From: Synaphobranchus kaupii
Lineage: Eukaryota; Chordata; Actinopteri; Anguilliformes; Synaphobranchidae
Reading direction: 5' to 3'
DNA: 64,000 bases
Assembly (NCBI GenBank): GCA_029718625.1
Contig: CM056389.1
Location: forward strand, 16,916,296-16,980,295
In this document: positions 29,716 to 42,300 of the stretch, one piece after another
How positions within the stretch are numbered: the stretch's first letter is position 1
Layout of the letters: every line of letters starts with the position of its first letter
Translations under genes and position numbers: made by a program
The notes under the pieces: model-generated
What the model was told of the DNA's origin: nothing
Databases searched by the model: none
What the model saw: only the letters and a program-made list of their open reading frames with translations

Positions 29716-32329
29716 CGGTGTGCGTCAGCACCCACCACAAGCCTGTGCGATGAGGTTGGCCAGGAAGTCCTCGTTGCCGTACTGTTTGCTCATGACGGCC
29801 GTGCGGATCATGGCGGTGGCCTCATTCAGATCCCGCAGGTTCTGGGCCGACGAGCACACGCAGTCCGGCAGGATGTCCAGGGCTTTCTTACACGCCATCT
29901 CGTACCCTTCGATGACCTATGACGTGGGACGTGATGATGACAAGACACCTCGGGCCACTGCGGCACAGGTCTAAATTCAGCTCCCGATATCAGGTGACAG
30001 GTTAAACCAAGGCCTTGACTTTACTGTGACCGTTAAAGATCTCAAAACACTTAATTCAAAGAGCTGGGCTTGCACCCCAGGGTCGTAGACAAATTCCCCG
30101 ACCTCGCTCATGCAATGTGGCCAACTAATCATCCCCCAGTTGAACTGGCTTTAGCTGGAGCCTATCCCAGCATGCATTAGGCGAGAGTAGTGTTGTCACG
30201 ATACCAAAATTTTGACTTCGATACCGATACCAGGTTTAGTATCATGATACTCGATACTGAAACGGTACTTGAAACTGAAACGATACTGATTCGATACTCG
30301 GTACCTCTACTGAAATGACCTTAACCCTATTTACTTTGGCCCTTCAGAGGCAATTTCCTCCTCGTTTCTACTAGTTTTATTTAAATGTCAATATCTAAAA
30401 AGATATTCCCTGCACATCCATGGTTTTAAGTTCGAACTGAAGAAGAAGCTGTATCATTCAGAAATTTGCTACAGAATACATTTATTTCAGAATAGTCACA
30501 TACAGTACAGTGTTTCCCCTAGATTTTTTTTCGGGCCGAGGTAGTATCATCGCGCAGGTCGGGGGTACGGATAGTCGTCGCACACATGGGGAGGGTGTTG
30601 GTAACAAAGTGGTGCATTTCTCCATTCTGAGCTAAAATAATATTTGCTCACAAAGGCGTATGGTAAATAAATATTAGTTATTTATAATATTAATAAACTT
30701 AAAACAGAACTTATATACAATAAACCCCCCTTAGCTTCACAAATGATATTCAGAACTATACAACTTAAACCCAGGACAAGGAGTTTGTTTCTACCGGTTT
30801 TTAAGGACTGTTTCTGGATCAGCTATCTTTGCAGCACTGTAGAGCTGCTTTTGAGACTCCTCCATAGTGCTGATCCATAATCAGTCCTTAAAAACAGGTA
30901 TAATCAAACTCCTGCCTCTGCAGTATTAGCTTTTACTCTACACTAAAATGTAAGAGTTCTGGTCAGATAGCGAAACGGACGAAAGTGCGCCATTTTGCGT
31001 AGAGGCGGAAACTATAATTACACCCTCATAATATCAGGGCTGTCATTGAAAATTTAATTAGGCCTAACGGGAAACCGAAGCTGTTTTGGCAAGGGTTTTT
31101 CCACATGCTATTTTGATCATTCCAGCATTCTGCGGTAAGGGAAATATTGCAGCTACATAAAAGAAAAAGAAAAAGAAAAAAAAGATTATGTTAAAAAAAA
31201 GAATAATATAATTTTTTTTTTAAAGTACCGAACGTCGGAAAATTCTAATACCGAGAATTTTCTAGTATCGAAAAAGTACCAAAGTTTCGGTGTACCGTGC
31301 AACACTAGGCGAGAGGCAGGAATACACCCTGGACAGGTCGCCAATCCATCGCAAGGCACACACACCATTCACTCACACACTCTTACCTATGGGCAATTTA
31401 GAATCTCCAATTCACCTAACCTGCATGTCTTGGAAACCGGAGTACCCGGAGGAAACCCACGTGGACACAGGGGGAACACAAACTCACAAACTCCACACAG
31501 AAAGGCCATCGGCCGGGATTCAAACCGGGATACCATCTTGCTGTGAGACGACAGTGCTACCCACTGCACCACCGTGCCGCCCGTATGAAAGACACTCTAC
31601 AGATGTTATTATTATTATCATAATAATAATAATATTCGGATACTCACCTCTGACACAGACAGGCCCATTCTGAGTAGTTCCTCAGCCAGCTCCAGCAGAG
31701 CTCCGGCAAACACCAGGACAAAGTTGGTCCCGTCCCCGACCTCCTGCTCCTGCATGTGGGAGGCCATGACGATCATCTTAGCGGCCGGGTGCTGGACCTG
31801 AGGCAAGGCAAGCCAGCGGTGTTTCAGTTGGGGTCAGGGCAATACAAGCTGCTTTTGCTTCACTGCCATTCAGCAGACGTTCTTATTCAGCGCGACTTAC
31901 AACCCCGATGTGAAATTAACACCAGCCACCAGCCACATGCTGGTAAAAAAATGTTGTGGCTGGAAAGATTTTTACTCTAGCAGTCACTTTGGTATGTAAA
32001 CAAACAGGTTGTGTTATATTGCAAAAGGTAATGTGGCTGGTAAAACGTTGTAAATGGCTGGTGATTTTTAGAATCCACAAGCCACTCTGGCCAGTGGGAG
32101 AAAAAGTTAATTTGATACCCTGCTTAAAACGCAAACACAAGTGCATAAATAAGGGATCAAATAAAATAACGTAATAATACGGCCCGCTCACCTCGAGTTC
32201 TCTTAGGATGGTTGCTGCGTCGTTGGTGACAAAGAGCTTCTCCAGGTGGTTGATGACCATTTTATTCATGCCTGAAATATGCATGCCAGGTGTTTAAGTG
32301 ACTCGACGCTTAAAGTACTTAATCACAAA

Positions 32330-32392
<63 letters not shown>

Positions 32393-33629
32393 CTACCATT
32401 GGGTCCATAGGCTGTCCGTGTGGTCTGTGCCAGTTCTTTGCAAGCTTGAATGTTACGGAAGACCGCCTCCTCTAGCCCAGAGTAATGCTACAATGACCAC
32501 ACAAACCAGAATGATGCATTGCCAAACTAGTACAAGTACAATTTGTTATAATAATAATAGCAGCCAAGTCACATGGATTCATTAAACTGGCAAACGAGCG
32601 AGTTACTAGCTATAACGTTGCTTGACTGATCAAGAGGTCTCAGAAATGCCAAAATCTAATTTAATACATTAACTTCAAGTAACAGTCAAGAATTATATTA
32701 TTCCTGTCCTACAGGTAATAATTATCATAGACACCTCGCAATAGGGTTGACTGATCTACCCGGCAACGCCCGGCTGTACAGAAACCCGTTAACCATAAAC
32801 AGAGCTGACAGTGTGTCTCAAATGTCCACTATTGGTCAAATAATATTGCTAGCTAGCAGGCTAAGGATACCGTTGTGAAATTAGCTACCCAACAAAGTAA
32901 AATTAAAGCAAAAACTAATGTTCGTTAAAGTGAATAACATCAAAAGCTTTGTTGTTATATTGTAGCGACAGAAGTTACATCTTATGTTCGATGCAAAGCC
33001 GCTTTAGCCTTTAGCTACGCAGCGCCTACATAACAGTTTCATCACGAATTATAAGAATGTAAGTCAGGATGCACGTAAAGGATTAATGAATATAACATTT
33101 GTAGGGTCATTAATAGATGAATGTAGCTATTTATCTATAATTGCTAACAATATTATCCATCGCTATCTAATGTTATCATGTTAAGTTTGACTAATCAGTG
33201 CTCCAGCTCTCTAGCTGGTAACTGACGTTAGCCTCCTTTGGTACATACTTTTCATTAGCCAGAAGACTAGCAAATTTAAGCTAAATGTTACACGTGTATG
33301 TCCCACACATTCTGTATATTGCAAGATGATACATAGACACAAATTCAATTATACGAAAACAGACATTTCCTCCACTAAAAAGAAGAGCGAACGTTAGTTT
33401 GGGCAGTGTGGCCTACGGTCTTTATTCTAAGCCTCCCATGACTAAGTGCTCCTGCCCCACTGCAATAATCGTTGATCATGCGAATCCAAACTGCACCAGA
33501 GGATAGATCGGCAATAAAAACGACGCCTGGCTAAACATAGATACGTAAATAATAAATTTTAAAAAATACCCTGGCGCCATCCTTTAACATTTGGGCGAAG
33601 CCCGGAGCTTTCGGCACGTGTAGAGCCAT
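21973..33629 (-). CDS. CCT8: T-complex protein 1 subunit theta (chaperonin CCT8)
   Basis: One of eight subunits of the cytosolic CCT/TRiC chaperonin that folds actin, tubulin and other proteins with ATP. Exons in gene order: 33570-33629, 32397-32487, 32192-32271, 31648-31797, 29736-29916, 29349-29410, 29084-29221, 28181-28359, 27640-27706, 27107-27194, 26891-27006, 26670-26741, 24866-25030, 23757-23876, then one of two last exons (23528-23635 or 21973-22044). Phases agree throughout. The distal tail gives 546 residues and the proximal tail 558 (human 548). The start is [16 protein letters not shown]. The ATP-site motif [19 protein letters not shown] is intact, as are [28 protein letters not shown] and [18 protein letters not shown]. 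The gene is divergent from MAP3K7CL. Its introns hold a 57-bp minisatellite, a hAT and a Tc1 remnant, but no lesion is seen in the coding exons. Confidence 0.97.
22103..22543. mobile_element. MITE with inverted ends between the two CCT8 last exons
   Basis: AGCCCCTATTCAAACGGGATT at the left matches the reverse of AATCCAGTTCGAACAGGGCT at the right. The internal sequence is not coding. Confidence 0.65.
23490..23495 (-). promoter_or_regulatory. CCT8: Poly(A) signal for the proximal CCT8 last exon
   Basis: TTTATT on + is AATAAA on the gene strand, about 33 bases after the stop of the proximal last exon. A second possible site (AATTTATTC) lies near 23410. Confidence 0.6.
23528..23635 (-). CDS. CCT8: CCT8 proximal alternative last exon (longer tail)
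   Basis: The acceptor (TGTGCCAG) is followed by codons for [20 protein letters not shown], then [15 protein letters not shown] and a stop. The first 12 or so residues match the distal exon, including the phase and the ATCATTATGGC start. It therefore looks like a duplicated terminal exon that acquired a different end. AATAAA on the gene strand lies at 23490-23495. Confidence 0.86.
   Translation of the reverse strand: MIMAKPSGGPRTPKQQGHWDKDSWEDEPDKFDTHY
24020..24558 (+). mobile_element. Internally deleted Tc1-like transposon
   Basis: The ends CACTGCCTGGCCAAAAAAAAAG and TTTTTTTTTGGCCAGGCAGTG are inverted, and a TA precedes the left end. Inside are broken Tc1 transposase parts on + ([10 protein letters not shown], a region resembling the second catalytic Asp, and a frame-broken [17 protein letters not shown] motif). 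The DNA-binding half is deleted. It sits in the CCT8 intron before the last constitutive exon. Confidence 0.88.
24700..24810 (+). repeat. LINE 3'-tail remnant
   Basis: GTAAAGCACTTTGAGCTGCA, AGGTGCTATACAAATAAAG and a following (ATT)n-like stretch are the usual 3' end of fish L2/Maui-type LINEs. Coding parts are absent. Confidence 0.6.
25047..26352. repeat. 57-bp minisatellite, 23 copies, in a CCT8 intron
   Basis: Unit TGATGTCATCAGCATGGCTT through ACCCTAA starts at 25053 and every 57 bases to 26305 (one copy lacks two bases near 26010). Copies differ mainly at GCTTA/GCGTA and ACCC/ACTC/GCCC. The length divides by three and has no stops in several frames, so long repetitive reading frames appear on both strands; none has gene support. 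The array begins 17 bases upstream of the acceptor edge of the exon 24866-25030. Confidence 0.96.
27866..28018. mobile_element. Hairpin MITE in a CCT8 intron
   Basis: GAAGCAGGATTAGTGAGTTAGC pairs with GCTAACTCAGTAATCCTGCTT, and GGATAACTGCACTGAGTAAAAC pairs with GTTTTACTCAGTGCAGTTATCC. The element is almost wholly two arms around a short loop. Confidence 0.85.
28430..28800. repeat. Diverged interspersed repeats in a CCT8 intron
   Basis: Text such as CAACTCCCGTCCTACAGAGC, TGGTTTTTGTTCCAACCAATTA and a TTAAATAAAAGTTTAATAAA tail looks like old MITE and LINE-tail sequence. No exon is present. Boundaries are uncertain. Confidence 0.4.
29636..29714. repeat. (TG)n microsatellite next to a CCT8 donor
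   Basis: About 39 uninterrupted TG units lie just over 20 bases beyond the donor of the CCT8 exon 29736-29916. On the gene strand it is (CA)n. Confidence 0.95.
30188..31307. mobile_element. hAT-type DNA transposon, non-autonomous
   Basis: The element starts TAGTGTTGTCACGATACCAA and ends CGGTGTACCGTGCAACACTA, with inverted ends. GGCGAGAG flanks both sides (30180-30187 and 31308-31315), an 8-bp target duplication. The interior has runs of GATACC/GGTACC-type subterminal motifs and no transposase frame. It was inserted into an older repeat that continues at 31308-31581. Confidence 0.92.
31308..31581. mobile_element. Older fish retroposon interrupted by the hAT element
   Basis: The text from AGGAATACACCCTGGACAGG through GGAGTACCCGGAGGAAACCC to the end CACTGCACCACCGTGCCGCC is a common fish repeat in reverse orientation, with a box-B-like CGGGATTCAAACCGGG. 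Its left part (AGCCTATCCCAGCATGCATTA) lies at about 30130-30187, before the hAT. Confidence 0.8.
32331..32390. repeat. (AC)n microsatellite at a CCT8 donor
   Basis: About 29 AC units end roughly six bases from the donor of exon 32397-32487. On the gene strand the intron reads GTAGGTC and then (TG)n. Confidence 0.95.
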
Positions 33630-35257
33630 TTTTGTATGTTTCCTGGCCGGTGTTCACGCTACAGAAAGAAAGTGTTAATGTGATCGAGCTCTCGATAATC
33701 ATTCAGGCGCAACTGCAGACCACACGCATTGATGGTCGAAAGATGGATCACATCGAACGCAGATCTGTTTATGAATGAGCCATTTATTTATTATTAAGTT
33801 AACTACTTATTAACAAGCCATAAATTCAGAACCCGTGTTTAAGGACCAATGGACAAGTATCACAATGATTAGAAATAGACTTTACCAATGCTAATATTAT
33901 TATTATTATTATTAGTTTATTTTTGTATGAAATGTCTTATTTAGAAAATATGTTGTCATAGCAACGTTATAAGCAGTGTGTCAACAGCAGGGGCATAATG
34001 AGCACAAAAGAAAAGACTATTTTTTGCTGGAGTAATTAGTGGAGCCTCATTCTGGCGTGCTGCATCATTGCACAGCTATTGCATCGCCGCTGCATGGCTA
34101 TGTCACTCAAAGCTGATTGGAGCTGTGGACATTTTTCTTGTCTATAGTCATGCCATCTGAGCCATTTAATTGGAAAGCCACTGACAGACAGGGGTACACT
34201 GCGCTGATTGTCTTGCGTTAAAGTCGCGTGGACGTGAACATGTTGAGGGGGATTTGGCTGAGTGGTGTGAATAGTACGGTCGGGGCATCCTGTGAAGACT
34301 TTTCTGTAAAGGAATCCTGGTGACTGCGGCGGCAGGTGCGCGGCACACAAAGGAGGACAGACAAAAAACTTGGCTTCTCTGTGCCAAAAAGGCAGGTCCC
34401 GATTGAATTAAACAGTGCGGACATCTCTTCGGTCCGGGCAGCTAGTTGTACAGCTGGAGTATTAAACCACAAAAAAAAAATACTGACAATAAGAGGATCG
34501 AATAAAGGGGAGAGTCTAACCCATTTTTCCTCTTGTCCTGTGGTCCTGTCCAGTTCTCAAGGGTAAGCTTTTCTGCTCCGAGGTAAGCGTGTGTATTGTT
34601 TTTTTTTATTTTATATTGTGTATTTGTTTGCATCCAGGTAGTTTTCAGTTGTGCAGTTGCAGTCCTCTGACTTCCAGACCATTTGCTTCATCAGTTTTGT
34701 CATTTCCTGTTAGCCTTAGATAAAGATGTAATGTGGAGGGCTTGTGCCAGTATCTAGGCTAGTCTGCGAATGAATATAAAATTTTATTATAGCTATTTAC
34801 GATACACATGATTAGTGCTTAGTGTCGACTGCTTGCAACTACATGATGTTGGCTACTGGATGGGTCAAGCTACCGTTGAACTGCCTGTGAATGCCATCAC
34901 TCTCTCACCAAGTCCACATATAGCCAGATTATTGTACAGAGGCAGTCATTTGGGAACATGAATACGATTTACTGTGTTTTCCACCTGGGTCATGTGTAGC
35001 CTATAGGTCTATGTATGAAGCACCGATGGTCAAAGAAGAGTAAAGCATACATTTCTTACAAAAGCTTGTGTCATATTTGAGAATCCAGAGTGAGACAGTA
35101 TAATGTACCCTGCTTATTGTTGTCTGTCAGTATGACAGTTAAATTCTTCATGTAACTTGATGATGAGGCTCCAGTTTAACCAAATGGAGATGGGTCTCAC
35201 GCGTTTCTGCTGTGGCTAACTACACGTCAGATTTCCTCTTTTCTTACAGAGGAATAA
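33630..35257. promoter_or_regulatory. Divergent CCT8 / MAP3K7CL upstream region
   Basis: The two genes start on opposite strands about 1.6 kb apart, so this region must hold both promoters. A possible untranslated MAP3K7CL first exon ends near 34562, where CTCAAGG is followed by GTAAGC. The coding exon at 35250 has an AG acceptor (TTCTTACAG), so an upstream exon is required. No protein gene is recognised here. Confidence 0.45.
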
Positions 35258-35355
35258 ATGATCACCACAACAAGACGAGTATCTCCTGAGAAACCCGAAG
35301 TGAGAATCGCCTTCAGCCTTGCTGAGCGCAAAGGTGAAGCTCGTTCGCATGTTTA

Positions 35356-35451
<96 letters not shown>

Positions 35452-36028
35452 TAACAGGTAACATCCATAACATTGAGCTACTGTAATCAAATATTTTGGG
35501 AATGGCAAGAGTACATTCCATGAAATATCTACTTAGTGGTTCAATGTAAGACTCGCTGAACGTGCATGACAATTCCCAATTGTGTTCTCCTCTAGGTGAA
35601 AGGCACCCTTTCCCGGCAGAACTGCATGTACGAAATTCCTCTCACCAAAACAGCAACTAGCAAAATCCGACGCGAGCCCCTGCATATCGCACGAGTATAA
35701 CTTTAGTCATTCTTTTAGCGAGACAGGTGCTCCCTCTATTTCGGTAAGCTTTGGCATCTTAAAAAACAAAATATGTACCTAGCCACGCACACACAGTGAG
35801 TCTGTCGGGGCAACAGTGCTGTCAAAAGTGTTTTACAGCGTTTCGGCCAAATGCTTGGGTGGCAGCTGCTCCTCTGACCGCCCAGCGTCAGGTTTCCTCT
35901 TTAATATCCCGGCGCTGTGTGATTCACCCGTTTGCTTTTGGAGTTCTGACCTATATTTAAAGGCGTTTAACACTTCGCCTTCCACTCGCGCTCGCCCGTT
36001 TATCGCTGCCAAGGCAACGTCACATGGG

Positions 36029-36098
<70 letters not shown>

Positions 36099-38373
36099 CA
36101 GCAAGGGGAACGGGCCCATGCAGTCTACACAAAAGCACAGGAAAAACTCCTCTATTTTTTTTTTGTGGTGTTTTAAAATTAAAAAAAATTAAAAATCTAT
36201 TCGCCAACACGCTCAGAAATAAAGGTACAGTGGAGGTACATTTTTGTTTTTTTAAGGAGCATTTCCCAAATATACCCTGGAAGGTACAATAATGTACTAA
36301 TAAGTACTAAGAAGTACCATTTACAAGCAAAAAAGGTACAAATTAATGATTAAACCCAGGGCTAGGGGTACAGTTTTATGTAGGCTACCTATAGGGTACC
36401 ACCCAGTGACAAGCATTGTACCTTTTTAGACACTTTTTTGTACCATTTTTGTGAGTGTGAAACCTGTGCATTTTTCTCTCTTTACCAGTGATGGTTGCAG
36501 CAATGTGCCTTCAGTCCTGTTCGCACACAGTGCTCTTATATATCCCTCTGAAGTAGTCAAAATGCCAAATGGTCATTGCACACTAAGGATTCCAATATCC
36601 TTCTAAAACCAGCAATTCAGTTTTGTCCCCTGTAGGGGACATGTGTATCTAGTCTTTATATCAAGAACCATATATTCCTACTATGCTAGAGGGGACATTC
36701 AATAAAAATAAAATAAATTATAATTTTGAAAATATTTTTTCACTGCAACATGTTTTTTTCATCCAAGACACTTGTATTATGTCAAAAAATGTAAAAACTC
36801 ATTTTTAAGTATCATATAGGAGGATGTATCACCATTCTCACAGGACTGTAAACTAGGACGCCTTGTGGTCCACTGTTTCCATCTCAAAACCACTTGTTAA
36901 CACTGCGCTTTTGTTCATTTGGAAGAGGTACAAAAGAAAAAGGTTGTTTATGTTTACACCGGTCAGTAATGAGATGCACTTGTTTATTTTCTCAGAGCTG
37001 AAAGATGACAAGGGATTGCTTACATCGTTTCCTGACTTGGAACAGCAGCTACAGGTGAGTCATAGCCTCCTACCCGCTTGCATCATGGTGCACCTCCTAA
37101 AGGAGGTGCAAACTAGTCTGTTGGAACAGAACCTCCAAGGCACTAAACGCTTGCTACAATGCACTGTAGAAAAGCACGCAGCTGAAATGTTTGCTCTAGT
37201 TCTTTTTTTTGCACTATGTAATTTTGCTTTACTAATAAATATATTTTTGCTAGACAACAGTGTCTGACCTTACATCTGCAGACTGCTCTTGGCACCTTTT
37301 TCTTTCTATATTGATTTTTGCCAGACGCACCTGTGACAACTCTTATTAATAATTCTGTTTTAATTTTTACACTACACGCCTACAAAATGAACACATGCAA
37401 TGTCACATCCTTACTTCTGCAGGCATGCAACAGTACACTGCAACTATAAACACCTGAAGTATCCTCAATGCTAGCACTACACACCTGCGACACAACACAT
37501 TAGAGAGACTGCAGCACGCACAAAACTACACACACCTTGTTGTCTTAGCAATAGCTTACTGTGCACCATACTCAGTGTTCATGACTACGGATATACAGTA
37601 GCTGCTATGCTATGATAAGAAACGTGCTTTATCTGACCTGTTGTAGTTGCTTCAATGACCTTCTGTGTGCACTTATTGTATGTCAAATGAATGTAATGTA
37701 ATGTAATGTAATGTACAATGTACTATGTAATGAAACTATACACCAGTAACAGTACTTATCTGATAAACTGCGCATAAACTGCTGGTACTTCTCCAGTAGT
37801 GCAAAATTGCAGCACGCTGATTGGACTACGCACTTACCCAACTACACGCTTTAACGTTACGCACACCTTTCACATTGGGAGAAGCCTTCAGATGTTTGCT
37901 AAGTGATTATGTATTTTCTCATGCACTGTGGTTGTCGGTCAAACCAAAAAACGATTGTGAAAATGTTGCATACTGAAATTTGTGTTTGAAAGCTATTCAA
38001 GACTGCAGTGCACACAATGTTCGGTCTTTCATATAGTTTCTCGTGGCAGAAAATATATCCACGGCAGATGGGGACGATCACATACTTTTTGTTTCTGAGA
38101 ATCAAGTTAAATATGAAGTCTGAATTTTCAGTAGTGGCAGAAGAGAAAGGGCCATGGATTGATCTTGCCTTAAGCACTGCACAAGTCCCTGGCCTATTGA
38201 TAGAGCCGGACTAAAATAGTGCTAAAATAGTGTTGCGCTATTGCGCAACAAGGTGCAATAACTTTGCCATTCTGTTCCCATTCACAAGATTCATGGCGAA
38301 ACAATGCTGGATGTTGGGGAGGGGGAATCGGGCCAGAAGCAATTAAGTATATCCATTTATAGGGTCCTGGGAT

Positions 38374-38437
<64 letters not shown>

Positions 38438-40553
38438 CCCCTGCCACTGTTACAGTCACTGTCTGAGTCTTGGGTGAGTCACCATCCCTCACTCTGGCGG
38501 TCAAAACACTGAACTCCCCCACCACCCCCTCCTCTGGGTGTTCATTTTGGAAAGTCACACCCCCTTCCCGCTCCCCTCAATACTGCAAGGCTATAAGCTA
38601 ACACCATGTGTCAGGAGGTTTCCAGTATGCCCAGCCGCTATGCCATGTTGCTTTATGACCACTAGGCGGCAGTAAAAAGTTAAACTCCTTTTACTTTGTG
38701 AGACTCCAAAATGCAATAGACACCTGCAGTGCGCGCCATACTGGCTGCTTGTGAAGTCGGGTGGACCTGCAGGGCGCACCATACTGGCTGCTTGTGAAGT
38801 CGGGTGGACCTGCAGTGCGCGCCATACTGGCTGCTTGTGAAGTCGGGTGGCTTTTGTGGGTAAAAAAAAATGGTGATTGGATTGTTTTAGTGTTTATCCA
38901 ACACATCTTGCATTTTATTTTTTTGACAATAATTATTGTCAGAAGTAGAAGTTAAGGTGGTCACATGACCTTATGAGTTCTGCTTGTACACCTTAAATGA
39001 TGAACAACACATATTATGGAGTTAAACTCACTATTGCGTATATAAACTGGCATATGAAATAAAGTCACTGCTGGCACACAGAACCCAAATGTTATCAAAA
39101 CTGAATATACTGCAATATATTATAAAATTTATTATATTTTATGTAGATGTTTTGGAAAATATACTTCACAGCAGTATAATATGTAGCAATATATTAAAGT
39201 GGCAATAAGTACATTACATTACATTATAGTCATTTGGCAGACGCTCTTATCCAGAGCGACGTACATTAGTGCATTTTCCAACATGAAACAAGTGCGTTAA
39301 AACAACCCTAAAAGGTAAATACGAATTCAAACACCAGGCACAGTCAGTATGATTTATTTATTTATTTATTTATTTATTTATTTTTTGGGGGGGGGGAACC
39401 ACACGATATCAATCATAAAGTATATTTGCCAAAAGTGTTGCTATGTCGAGAGGGACAGGGTATATACACTGATCAGCCACAATATTAAAACCACTGACAG
39501 GTGAAGTCAATAACATTGATTGTCTCGTTGTTATTTTGGTTCTGTACTCTAGCACTTTGAGTATTAACCGTTTAGAAATTATAGAACCTTTTGTACATAG
39601 CCCCCCCCCCCCCCATTTTTGGGCATCAAAAAAAATATTGGACAGTTTAACATAATGTAGAATAAAGTAATCATATTTCATATTTGGTGGCATATTCTTT
39701 GCATGCCATGCCTTCCTGATGTCTGTGACCCAACAACATCAAAAGATTATTGATATCTTATGTTCTGGTACTCTTACAAGCGACAACGTCTCTGCATTTG
39801 AATGGATCTCTATGGGAATTGGGGGGTGGGACTAGATTTAGCTGTAAATTATGCTGGGACAGTATGGAATAAATGGTTGGTAAAATGGCTGTAAGTCATC
39901 AAGGGTCTGCAGTATCAAACGAGCCTCAAACCATCACTCTGCTGCCAGATATGCAGTAGATATGGATGGATCACTTTAAGGGTTGTTTCTCCTGACAAAT
40001 CTTCCTATTGAACTCGATGGAAAAATAAGTCAGGAGAAGAAATCCTTCAAGGTATCCATCCATATCTACGGTATTTCTGGCAGCAGAGTGATGGTTTAAG
40101 GCTTGTTTGATACGTCTGACCCTTGATGACTTAGAGCCATTTAGCCAACCATGTGTTCCATACTGTTCCAGTGTAATTTACAGCTAAATCTTGTCCCACC
40201 CCCCAATTCCCATAGAGATCCATTCAAATGCAGAGGGGTTATAGTATCACTTGTAGGAGTACCAGAAAATAAGATATCAAGAGTCTTTTGATATTGTTGG
40301 GTCGCAGACATCAGGAAGTCATGGCATGCAAAGGAAATGCGACCAAATATAAATATAAAAAACATTATGTTAAGTGGTCCAATATTTTTGATGCCCAAAA
40401 ATGGGGGGGGGGGGCATTTTTCAAACCCATTGTCAATGTATCCTTTCAAACTCAAAATGCTAGAGTACAGAACCAAAATAACAACGAGACAATCAATGTT
40501 ATTCACTTCACCTGTCAGTGGTTTTAATGTTGTTGCTGATGGGTGTATATACA

Positions 40554-40587
<34 letters not shown>

Positions 40588-42237
40588 TCAAGCCGGAAAG
40601 TCTCCCCACCCCTTTCACCTTCTCCACGTTTTATTACGTTACAGACATATTCTACAATAGATTGAGTTCATTTTCTGTCTCAAAATTCTTCACAAAATAG
40701 CCCATAATGACAAAGTGAAAACCGGTTTTTAGACATTTGTGCTAATTTATAAAAAATCAAAATGTAAAATATCATATGTACACAAGTGTGCACACCCTTT
40801 GATATGACACCCAAAAGTGAGCTGAGGTGCATTTTGTTTCCACTGATACTGCTTGAGATGTTTCTACAACTTAATTGGAGTCCACCTGTGATAAATTCAA
40901 TTGATTGGACATGATTGGGGATTGCCAACACCTGCCTATATAAGGTCCCACAGTTGACAGTGCATGTCAGAGCAAACTCCAAGCCATGGGGTCAAAGGAA
41001 TTATCTGCAGACCTCAGAAACAGGATTGTGTCAAGGCATAGATCTGGAGAAGGGTACGGAAAAATCTCTGCAGCTTTACAGGTCCCAAAGAGCACAGTGG
41101 CCACCATCATTCGTAAATGGAAGAAGTTTGGAACCACCAAGAATCTTCCTAGACCTGGCCGCCCGGCCAAACTGAGCAATCGGGGAAGACGGGCCTTGGC
41201 CAGGGAGGTGAGCAGGAACCCGAGGGTCACTCTGACAGAGCTCCAGCGTATCCTTGTGGAGATGGGAGAACCTTTCAGAAGATCAACCATCCAGGCAGCA
41301 CTCCACCAATCAGGCCTTTATGGTAGTGGCCAGACGGAAGCCCCTCCTTAGTAAAAGGCACATCACAGCCCGCTTGGAGTTTGCCAAAAGACACCTAGAG
41401 GACTCTCAAACCATGAGAATCAAGATTCTCTGGTCTGATGAAACCAAAATGGAACTTTTTGGCCTGAATACCAAGCGTCACGTCTGGAGGAAACCAGGCA
41501 CCACTCATCACCTGGCTAATACCATCCCTACAGTGAAGCATGGCGGTGGCAGCATCATGATGTGGGGATGTTTTTCAGCAGCGGGAACGGGGCGACTAGT
41601 CCTGATAGAGGGAAAGATGATTGCAGCTAAGTACACCGAGATCCTTGAAGAAAACCTGCTCCAGAGCGCTCTGGACCTCAGACTGGAGCGAAGGTTTACC
41701 TTCCAACATGACAACGACCCGAAGCACACAGCCAAGAGAACAAAGGAGTGGCTTCGGAGAAAGTCTGTGCATGTCCTTGAGTGGCCCAGCCAGAGCCCAG
41801 ACCTGAATCCAATTGAACATCTGTGGAAAGAGCTGAAAATGGCTGTGTACCGACGCTCCCCATCCAACCTGACGGAGCTTGCAAGGATATGCCTAGAGGA
41901 ATGGGCAAAAATGTCCATAAACAAGTGTGCCAAGCTCGTAGCTTCTTTCCCAAGATGCCTTGAAGCTGTAATCGCTGCCAAAGGTGCAGCAACCAAGTAT
42001 TAGGCTAAGGGTGTGTACAGATATGTAACCCCTAAATAACTTATTTTTGTCAGTAAAATAAAATTGCATATTTTCTAAAAACCTGTTTTCACTTCGCCAT
42101 TATTGGCTATTGTGTGTAGATGTTTGAGGCAAAAAATGAACTCAATCTATTGTAGTATAAGTCTGTAACGTAATAAAACGTGGAGAAGGTGAAAGGGGTG
42201 GGGAGACTTTCTGGCTTGACTGTATATACGTATATAT

Positions 42238-42300
<63 letters not shown>

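Noticed and set aside
34036..34633. A small gene between CCT8 and MAP3K7CL
   Set aside because: The frames are short and overlap on both strands without recognisable motifs. The region is better read as promoter and a possible untranslated first exon.
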